From the NCBI GenBank assembly GCA_025350985.1, contig JANXWU010000259.1, forward strand, positions 1 through 5,782: 5,782 nucleotides of DNA, written 5' to 3'. Shown here piece by piece: positions 1 to 5,782 of the stretch; within the stretch, counting starts at the first letter, position 1, and the number at the start of each line of letters is the position of its first letter. The DNA is from Spartobacteria bacterium (GTDB taxonomy: Bacteria; Verrucomicrobiota; Verrucomicrobiia; Chthoniobacterales; Chthoniobacteraceae). Position numbers and translations under genes: made by a program. The notes beneath the pieces are model-generated. The model was not told where the DNA came from. It searched no databases and was given only the letters and a program-made list of their open reading frames with translations.

Positions 1-3000
1 CTTGAATTTCAGTTCCGATTCTGTCCGCTCCGCCTGCGGAACCTGCGCGGAGTGCTCGCGTGGGCGCAGCATCGTGAACGCCCCATCGAGGACGCGGAGG
101 TCGTAGTTATCGGCGGTTTCGAGGTATGGGACGAGCGTGCCAGTGCAGCGCCACCGAATGCACGCACCGTTCGGCGGATGATGCAGTTGCACGCGCCGGC
201 ACGTTTGGCAGCGCCACACCTGACCTTCAAGCGGCTCCAAGATGAGTCGGTCGCCGTCGATCTGGTGCGCTCCGCCGGAACGCGGAAGATTGTTTCCTTT
301 CTGGCCTTTCAAATCCACGGGGATGAGCACGCGCGCGTCTTTCGTGAGCAACTGCCACAAACCTTCGAGGAAATCCGCCCGATCCGTCGCGCCCACGCCC
401 CAGCGTTCGGCGGCTTGCATCGCCACCGTGCGCGTGGCTCCCAGCCATTGCCGGATGCGCGTCTTTTCATGACTGCCGGTGCGCCGGAGCACGAGGCCCT
501 TTGGCCCGCCGGGCATCTCGGGAAGAAAACCGCGCTGAACCTCCCATGCGCCATCTCCGAAGAAGCGGGAAAAGATTTGCCCGGCGCTATCCCACACAAG
601 CTGTGCACCGCGGCGTTCGTAGTCGAGCAACGCGGCAACGCCCTCGCCCAGTTGCTCGCGAGTCAGGCCGAGCGTCGCGCACCATCTGGTGAAGAATGGA
701 CTTTGTTGATCGAGACCGACATACTCGACGCGCACGCGACCCCATGACTCCAGGCCGAGCCGCTGGCGCGCGGAGGTGGCGAACTCCCGCAGAACCTGGC
801 ACCGCAGATAGAATCGACGTTTGTCTTGATGCTCATTTCCCGCCGCCGTGCGCGGCACCCACCGCCAGACCTCCGGAAGCAGCGCGCGGCTCAGCGCTTC
901 GTCCGCGTCGAGGACTTGATCGAGATGAAATACAAGGTCTCCCAGCGCGATGGGTCCGGTTCGGATGCGATCCCACATGAGCGAGCGCAGGCGGAAACGG
1001 CGGGCATGATCCTGCATCCACCCGGCTTGGAAGGCGGCGTCCTGCCGGTTATCCGCGAAGACCAGAAGTCGCTTGCGTTCGGCCTGGTGAATCATGCTGC
1101 GAGCGAGCACATCCACGTCCGACACGGTGACCGCGCGCACTGGACGCGCGGGTTCGCGCTGACGGCCTGCGACCGTGCGTCCGACGGCTCCGCAGCAGAG
1201 ACAGGAGCGCAGATAGTTTCGACCGTTCGTCGTATTGAGCCGGCAGGCGAAGAGACGAATCAAATCCCCGCTGCGACCGCACGCTTCGCAGTGTGAGCCG
1301 GGTAACTCATGCAGACCGCCGCAGGCTCGACAGAAAAAGACCGCGGATGTTTTCGCTGGCGGTGTGCCGTCGTCACCGTCTTCGTCCGAGATCAGTCCGT
1401 CCACCATGAGCAGCCGCTGCCCGCCATGCTCGGCGTCTTTTGGCTCCCACCAACGCCCACCCGCCGAGATCGGATGTCCGCCTTTGAGCCCGGTGTCCTC
1501 CGACGTGAAATCCTGAGTGTGATGCTCGAAGTAGTGCTGACCGCATGTCGTGCAGGTCAGGACCGGCAATGCCTTCGGTGGTTTGTCGCCCAGTTGAGGA
1601 TCAGGCGCGACGTGATCGGCGGAGAGACTCAGCACAGGTCCATCCGATCCCGTGGGAAAAGCGACCACTGCTCCGCCCATGCCGCGGACGAAGGTGTGAA
1701 TCACCGGACGCACCAGCGGGCGGTCTTCTTTGCGGGCGGCGGCGCCGAGCGCGAGCCAGAGGAGGACTTCCTCTTCTGCCAACGGGCGCGCGATCGTTTG
1801 GCTGACGGCGTGGGTCAAGTCCGCGAGGTCGCGCGCCACACTCAGATGCTCGACGATCTGCCACAGGAGTTCATTGCTCGCCAGGCTCTCGTGGAGTTGC
1901 TCGCTCCAGCGCGCCACATCGAGGCGAAAGCCCGTCATTCCCGCATAGATGTCCCGCAACCGCGGGCCAGGATCTGGCAGTTCGACCACCTCAAGCACCG
2001 TCTGTAGTTGGCCCGCAGCATTACCTACTGTGGCCGGCAACGCGCGCGTTGCACCCCACACGTCCTCCGCCTGATACTGCTCGCCCACGAGTTTCACGCG
2101 GGCTTCATCCACACCGAAGAATCGCGCGGCAAACTCCCGCCCTGCGGCGCTGCTCGCCTGGTTTTTCGGGTCAACGAGGGTAGCCGACGTGCCGATGCAC
2201 ACGGTTTCCTCCGCCGAACGCCCGCAGAAGGCGCGGAGGCGACGAATGAGGCACGCGGTTTCCGCACCGAGCGTCCCTCGGAAGGTATGCGCTTCGTCGA
2301 AGACGAGATGATCGAGCCTCGCTCCCTCGAATAGCTCGATGTCCTTTTGTCGGGTCAGCAGCAGTTCGAGCTGCTTCACGTTCGTCAGCAGGATGCGCGG
2401 CTGTTTGCCCGGAGTGCGGAGTTCCTCACGGGAGACGATTTCCTCCGCAGGATGCACCACGCGCGGGCGCTTCGCTTCTCCGGCATCGTCGCGCTGGCGG
2501 CGCAATTCCTCGCGGTAGTCGGCCCGGCTGCTCCCCTCGACCAAACGAGTGCCGGTCACGTCCGCTTCCTTCTCTGGCGTGGGGCCGTGGTAGATCGCGA
2601 ATGTCACGCCCGACCCGGCGAGTAAGTCGCGCAGACGATCCATCTGGTCGTCGGCTAGCGCGTTCATCGGATAAACGATGACCGTCGAGATCCCTGGCAC
2701 CGCGTTCTCATCGCGCAATCGCAGCGCGCGGGAGATGACCGGGTAAAGAAAGCACTCCGTCTTGCCGGAGCCGGTGCCGGTCGAAACGAGCGTCGGATGC
2801 CCACTTACAATGGCCCGGATCGCTTCCTCCTGGTGCCCATAAAGATGCGGGTGCGCGGCGAGTTGGACAATGTGCCGATGCAGGAGCCCCTCCTGCACGG
2901 CTGCCGTAAGGCTGATGCCCTGCGCGAACGGACGGCTCAGTGTCACATACGGCCCGGCGAGCAGCGGACTGCGCCGCGTCTGATCGAGATTCAGCAGCCG

Positions 3001-3105
3001 ACGGAGCTGCTCGTAGAGTCCGGTATCGGAAAAAGGATAAGCGGTGAGCTGATAGCTCAGGAAGTCGCTGACGACGCGCTCGGTGAAGACAATGGGGTTG
3101 AGCAT
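1..3105 (-). CDS. Large DEAH-box superfamily 2 helicase, MrfA/DUF1998-associated type, C-terminus beyond window
   Basis: The minus-strand frame is open from the ATG at 3105 to base 1 (1035 residues, no stop), so the 3' end is missing. Visible motifs in order are: Q-motif region LYGHQEEA (Gln92); Walker A STGTGSGKT (108-116); Ia YPMNALADDQ (145-154); Ib PRILLTNVKQLELLLTR (from 236); II DEAH (270-273); III SAT (307-309). Further on come GREFAARFFG (322-331), VIHTFVRG (near 470), motif IV-like FADNRQDAAFQ (683-693) and EHSAQ (1017-1021). Two cysteine-rich zones suggest zinc binding: CxxC at 518/521, 592/595 and 606/609, with Cys621, 635, 637 and 638; then Cys966/969/982/987. This order is characteristic of large ATP-dependent DNA helicases such as MrfA and DruE, in which motifs V and VI and a DUF1998 region normally follow. 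The protein presumably translocates or unwinds DNA in the cytoplasm. The start is secure: an in-frame stop lies at 3127-3129, and no other ATG, GTG or TTG falls between. It begins 17 bases after the HNH gene, suggesting cotranscription. A DrmA-like split from DUF1998 cannot be excluded. Confidence 0.95.
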   Translation of the reverse strand, partial: MLNPIVFTERVVSDFLSYQLTAYPFSDTGLYEQLRRLLNLDQTRRSPLLAGPYVTLSRPFAQGISLTAAVQEGLLHRHIVQLAAHPHLYGHQEEAIRAIVSGHPTLVSTGTGSGKTECFLYPVISRALRLRDENAVPGISTVIVYPMNALADDQMDRLRDLLAGSGVTFAIYHGPTPEKEADVTGTRLVEGSSRADYREELRRQRDDAGEAKRPRVVHPAEEIVSREELRTPGKQPRILLTNVKQLELLLTRQKDIELFEGARLDHLVFDEAHTFRGTLGAETACLIRRLRAFCGRSAEETVCIGTSATLVDPKNQASSAAGREFAARFFGVDEARVKLVGEQYQAEDVWGATRALPATVGNAAGQLQTVLEVVELPDPGPRLRDIYAGMTGFRLDVARWSEQLHESLASNELLWQIVEHLSVARDLADLTHAVSQTIARPLAEEEVLLWLALGAAARKEDRPLVRPVIHTFVRGMGGAVVAFPTGSDGPVLSLSADHVAPDPQLGDKPPKALPVLTCTTCGQHYFEHHTQDFTSEDTGLKGGHPISAGGRWWEPKDAEHGGQRLLMVDGLISDEDGDDGTPPAKTSAVFFCRACGGLHELPGSHCEACGRSGDLIRLFACRLNTTNGRNYLRSCLCCGAVGRTVAGRQREPARPVRAVTVSDVDVLARSMIHQAERKRLLVFADNRQDAAFQAGWMQDHARRFRLRSLMWDRIRTGPIALGDLVFHLDQVLDADEALSRALLPEVWRWVPRTAAGNEHQDKRRFYLRCQVLREFATSARQRLGLESWGRVRVEYVGLDQQSPFFTRWCATLGLTREQLGEGVAALLDYERRGAQLVWDSAGQIFSRFFGDGAWEVQRGFLPEMPGGPKGLVLRRTGSHEKTRIRQWLGATRTVAMQAAERWGVGATDRADFLEGLWQLLTKDARVLIPVDLKGQKGNNLPRSGGAHQIDGDRLILEPLEGQVWRCQTCRRVQLHHPPNGACIRWRCTGTLVPYLETADNYDLRVLDGAFTMLRPREHSAQVPQAERTESELKFK

Positions 3106-3122
3106 GAATGGATCGGATTTGC
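3106..3122 (-). other. 17-base gap between the HNH nuclease gene and the helicase gene
   Basis: The coding-strand sequence just before the helicase ATG (AAATCCGATCCATTC) lacks a recognisable Shine-Dalgarno core. The short distance from the upstream TAG supports coupled translation on one mRNA. No hairpin or promoter is apparent. Confidence 0.6.
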
Positions 3123-4742
3123 CTACTCAAAAAGTTTTGTCCCAGCGGCTTCCGCGAAAGCTCGAGCTATCATCCTTGAGCGCTCGTCGAGAAACTTCTT
3201 GTAGGTCTGCTTGGTATTGGCTCCCCAAAGTGGTGAGTTGGAGGCGTAAGGAATGAGGTGACTCTTCATCGCGCGGGCGAAGTGCTTCCTGCGGCGATAG
3301 TCTCTTAAATAATCTTCCGGGGTCTTCCCGCCGAAGGACTGGTTATCATGAGCGACAAGGTAGCAAATGTTGCAGGTTAGGTTTTGCTGCTCCTCCGGGA
3401 TGCCTGCCTTTTGCAAAAGCGCCCTCGGAAAAATGTGATGGAGCTGCTTGCGATTGCCTGAAGCCGACACTTCATCCAGCGGGATGGGTTCACCATTAGA
3501 GATGTAACGTGGCCCGGACCTCATCAGCAATAAGCGGTAAGCTTTAGGGAGCGCGCCGCCAGCGTTGTAGATACCGAGGCGAAGCTTATGCATCGGCACC
3601 CGCTGCTCAATTTGGTACGTTCCTTTGCGTTTTAGACCGAGAACTTTGAAGAAATCGGCGTCCCAAAGGATATTTCGCTCGTATGAAGCGCCTACATAGC
3701 GTTGGGCTACTGCTACATACCAAAACCAGAGTCGAATTTGCTTCGCTTGGGATGCAGTTGGCTGTGCCCCGTTGGCGTGGAAGAAGAGCGCCAACACGGC
3801 GATCATATTCTCCGAAGGCAGGAAATCCATCGAGCGAACGCCAAGGGTGTTTTGCAGGTAGTCGCAGGCTTTGCGGATCGAGTTCGCCAAGTGCGGCTCC
3901 TCTTTCTTGAACCACCGCTCTCCCTCGTCGGTCTTCTCAATCTCTCTACTCAATCGGGCAATGGATTTCTGTCCGAGCGAACGATGACCGCGCGCCAGGA
4001 CCAGCGTGTTCCAATAAATCTCTTTGCTCAAACCTCCGAACCCCGTCGCCATCTGGCTGCGGAGATAGTGATAGCGATGCAAGGGGCCGACTTTTTGGGC
4101 TTGGGAAAATGCTTTATCGGCCTCGGTGATCCGCATGCCCTGTCCGTTAATTCGGATGAAGGTCTGACGAACGTGCTCAACCTCATTCGTGTCGGTGAAG
4201 ACCACTGGCACCGGGTAATTGAGCAAATGGTTGCGGCACTCGGCGAGCTTTTGCCGCTTGTAGGCTGCCTTGGGCTTGCAGATTCCCCGAAGCAAATCCG
4301 CGACGCGAAAGTGGCGCGCGGGGTCATGACGCTTCAGAGAGAAGAAGCGCGAGTCCTCATCTTCATCGAGCGAAAAGAAAATGTCGCCAAACCGGATTTC
4401 TCGCCGGCTTTCATTCGTCACTGTCCCGCCTTCGCGGACGTTGTGCAGGACCGACAACCGTTGCTGTCCGTCCAGGAGGAATAGAATCTCCTTGTTTTGG
4501 ATCGCATCGAAAGCCGGGAGCACATGCAAAGTGTGCCGCAGCATCGTCTGACGCTCGCGCCCGGTGCGCCAGATCATGACGGTGCCGATCGGATAGCCGC
4601 GGTAGATGCTGTCCAGCAGCGCACATGCTCGCTTCGCATTCCAGACAAATTCCCGTTGAACCTCGGGGATTGCCAAAGAACGCCGGTCAAACCACCCGAA
4701 CAAGCGCCGGACAGGAATGGAAGTGATCTCAATATGACTCAT
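3123..4742 (-). CDS. DUF262 and HNH-nuclease fusion protein (GmrSD-like restriction endonuclease), complete
   Basis: This 539-residue protein has the two-domain plan of single-chain GmrSD-type enzymes. The N-terminal DUF262 (ParB-like) half shows IPEVQREFVW (25-34), SIYRGYPIG (45-53), the signature DGQQR (91-95) and FIRINGQG (195-202). In GmrSD, BrxU and SspE the DGQQR region is tied to nucleotide binding and hydrolysis. The C-terminal HNH domain shows HHIFP (435-439), Asn454 and Asn458, and Asn467 followed by GGKTPEDYL (471-479), so the expected catalytic His and Asn positions look intact. A charged, Phe-containing helix (near 510-535) closes the protein. Cys457 and Cys460 form one CxxC beside the HNH core; a lone pair is weak evidence for metal binding. 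There is no signal peptide or membrane segment, so it is cytoplasmic. The start is fixed by an in-frame TAG six bases upstream of the ATG. It starts 19 bases after the preceding nuclease gene and ends 17 bases before the helicase ATG. The family includes modified-DNA-dependent endonucleases, but the substrate here is unknown. Confidence 0.95.
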   Translation of the reverse strand: MSHIEITSIPVRRLFGWFDRRSLAIPEVQREFVWNAKRACALLDSIYRGYPIGTVMIWRTGRERQTMLRHTLHVLPAFDAIQNKEILFLLDGQQRLSVLHNVREGGTVTNESRREIRFGDIFFSLDEDEDSRFFSLKRHDPARHFRVADLLRGICKPKAAYKRQKLAECRNHLLNYPVPVVFTDTNEVEHVRQTFIRINGQGMRITEADKAFSQAQKVGPLHRYHYLRSQMATGFGGLSKEIYWNTLVLARGHRSLGQKSIARLSREIEKTDEGERWFKKEEPHLANSIRKACDYLQNTLGVRSMDFLPSENMIAVLALFFHANGAQPTASQAKQIRLWFWYVAVAQRYVGASYERNILWDADFFKVLGLKRKGTYQIEQRVPMHKLRLGIYNAGGALPKAYRLLLMRSGPRYISNGEPIPLDEVSASGNRKQLHHIFPRALLQKAGIPEEQQNLTCNICYLVAHDNQSFGGKTPEDYLRDYRRRKHFARAMKSHLIPYASNSPLWGANTKQTYKKFLDERSRMIARAFAEAAGTKLFE

Positions 4743-4761
4743 TCGCTAGTGAGAGTAAAAA
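4743..4761 (-). other. 19-base gap between the two nuclease genes
   Basis: On the coding strand this gap reads TTTTTACTCTCACTAGCGA before the ATG. It is pyrimidine-rich and contains no GGAGG-like element. It is too short for a terminator or an independent promoter, so the downstream gene is probably translated from a shared transcript. A TAG in the downstream gene's frame lies inside the gap and fixes that gene's start. Confidence 0.6.
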
Positions 4762-5782
4762 TTATAGAGTGACGGGAGGCAGATTCGGTATGGTGATCTC
4801 GGGGCTCCGCTGAATCTTCCAGCGAGCTTGCATGAACTTGACCAAATCCGCCTTTCGAGCAGCAATTTGCGAATCCGACCATCTACCTTCGATCTCGATG
4901 ATACGCCTGACTTCACGGTGGCTCGCATAGCTCGTATCGAGGCGCTTCGCCTTCTCGACCGGCGGCTGGTCTGAGAGGCTTGAGTTCAGTCCACGCGGCA
5001 TGAACAGCAGGTTACCGAGATTGTTGAGCCAGTGCTTCCGGAACTCTTCTGGGTAATCTCCATTCTGAGGGGCGATGTGTTCGATCGTTGAATCCATTCT
5101 CCGGTTTTCGACGGAGTTAATGTATTCCATGGGCAAAACTTGGGTGTCACCGGATTGACGCAGGTTGTTCTCATACTTCCACAGGATGTAGCGGTAGGTT
5201 GGATCGTAGTGGTAGTCGCCATCCAGTGCGCTCTCGACTTTCTGGTCAAAGTCGCCCCGCCACCGGAATCCCTGCGAGACGGACCGACTCATCCGTTGGC
5301 AGAGTTCTTCCAACTTTCCCGGTGAGTCATCCAGTTGCTTGGTCAGACCGATCAAATCATTGCTGGAACGACCGTGCTGGAAACGCAGCTTGAGGAGGAC
5401 GATCTCGACGTTGCGCAGGAGTTCACGAAGCGGCGGAGCGCTCCTTAGCGTCTCCCCGTGATGCCTGTAGAGCTTGATGAGAAGGGGCCAGGAATTGGAG
5501 GCGTCCAAGATGATCGGGTCTGCTACGACCTCGTCGTGTTGAATGATCTTTTCCAGATCGACGACGTGCTGGAACGTGGCCGCCAGCGCTTTTGCGTAAT
5601 CGGTGATCTCGTTCACGCGGGCCTCGCCCGAATCTGAACTCGACAGATGCCTCTTAATGTTTTCCAGCGGGGTATCCCAATGTTGGGAGTATGCGCGGTC
5701 ATGGTGACCCAGGACGGTGTCCTCGTTCATCAGGGAGATGCGCTCGATGAGCCGGTAAATCTCTCCGAAGCTCCTTTCGACC
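4762..5782 (-). CDS. DUF262/DUF1524 family protein (GmrSD-like), C-terminal part only
   Basis: The frame is open from the right edge (5781) to TAA at 4762-4764, giving about 339 visible residues. An ATG occurs at 5730, but the frame continues upstream without a stop (codons encoding ERSFGEIYRLIERIS precede it). I therefore read the ATG as an internal Met and the gene as 5'-partial, with its DUF262 domain beyond the window. The visible part has a helical middle region (about 5650-5250), then YILWKYENNLR, which resembles the y-x-LW-x-yE segment typical of these proteins. The nuclease core follows: STIEHIAPQNG (His codon at 5077-5079), LNNLGNLLFMP and GLNSSLSDQPPVEKAKRL. EHI-x-PQ, N-x-LGNL and a downstream Asn are the hallmarks of the GmrSD C-terminal (DUF1524) HNH-type domain, so catalysis looks possible. 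It is the upstream neighbour of a second GmrSD-like gene with a different HNH signature, so the two probably act together or recognise different targets. The exact start and the presence of DGQQR cannot be seen. Confidence 0.9.
   Translation of the reverse strand, partial: VERSFGEIYRLIERISLMNEDTVLGHHDRAYSQHWDTPLENIKRHLSSSDSGEARVNEITDYAKALAATFQHVVDLEKIIQHDEVVADPIILDASNSWPLLIKLYRHHGETLRSAPPLRELLRNVEIVLLKLRFQHGRSSNDLIGLTKQLDDSPGKLEELCQRMSRSVSQGFRWRGDFDQKVESALDGDYHYDPTYRYILWKYENNLRQSGDTQVLPMEYINSVENRRMDSTIEHIAPQNGDYPEEFRKHWLNNLGNLLFMPRGLNSSLSDQPPVEKAKRLDTSYASHREVRRIIEIEGRWSDSQIAARKADLVKFMQARWKIQRSPEITIPNLPPVTL

Noticed and set aside
52..747. 231-residue plus-strand open frame
   Set aside because: It is exactly antisense, in register with the helicase codons, in GC-rich DNA. 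The minus-strand reading has a clear zinc knuckle and continuous family resemblance; the plus-strand product has none.
1309..2007. 232-residue plus-strand open frame
   Set aside because: It is antisense to the helicase in the same register. Its low-complexity, Arg/His-rich composition matches no family I recognise, while the opposite strand encodes conserved helicase segments.
2764..2784. Short GGTGCC/GGAGCC repeat-like run
   Set aside because: It is simply the Gly/Thr/Ser-rich codons of the Walker A loop of the helicase.
2708..3130. 140-residue minus-strand frame across the helicase start
   Set aside because: It overlaps the helicase N-terminus, including Walker A, in another frame. Its composition is Arg/Ala/Ser-rich, as expected for an out-of-frame reading.
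3702..4484. 260-residue plus-strand open frame
   Set aside because: It lies opposite the DUF262 region of the complete nuclease gene, including the DGQQR codons. No family motif is visible in the product.
4762..5730. Reading the right-hand gene as a complete 322-residue protein starting at the ATG at 5730
   Set aside because: The frame stays open to the window edge with plausible protein sequence. The visible part is only the C-terminal half of a two-domain family, so a 5'-partial gene is the better reading. A stand-alone GmrD-like subunit with this start is not fully excluded.

Overview
The window is one strand-consistent block of three protein genes, all read right to left on the minus strand. 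They are separated by only 19 and 17 bases, so they look like part of a single operon. Both outer genes run off the window: the first transcribed lacks its 5' end (right edge) and the last lacks its 3' end (left edge). Coding covers practically every base, and I see no RNA gene, insertion sequence, CRISPR array, promoter or terminator.

In order of transcription, the layout is as follows. (1) 5782-4762 is the C-terminal part of a GmrSD-like protein (DUF262/DUF1524 class) with an intact EHI-x-PQ HNH-type nuclease motif. (2) 4742-3123 is a complete 539-residue second GmrSD-like protein, with an N-terminal DUF262 domain carrying DGQQR and a C-terminal HNH nuclease domain carrying HHIFP. (3) 3105-1 is the first 1035 residues of a very large superfamily 2 DEAH-box helicase of the MrfA/DUF1998-associated type. 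It has motifs Q, I, Ia, Ib, II and III, a cysteine-rich insert, a motif IV-like FADNRQDAAFQ and a second Cys4 knuckle. The window cuts it just before the expected motifs V and VI.

The combination of two DUF262-type, probably nucleotide-dependent nucleases with a giant DUF1998-type helicase suggests an accessory anti-phage or DNA-restriction island. DUF262/DUF1524 proteins include the type IV restriction enzymes GmrSD and BrxU and the phosphorothioation-linked SspE. Related helicases occur in Druantia (DruE), DISARM (DrmA/DrmB) and the MrfA repair system. I do not recognise this exact three-gene arrangement as a named system. The defence role is inference from family and neighbourhood.

The organism is a bacterium of moderate to high GC content. 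The helicase gene is visibly more GC-rich than the two nuclease genes. Neither visible start codon has a clear Shine-Dalgarno sequence. That fits lineages with weak SD use or translational coupling, but it does not identify a phylum.
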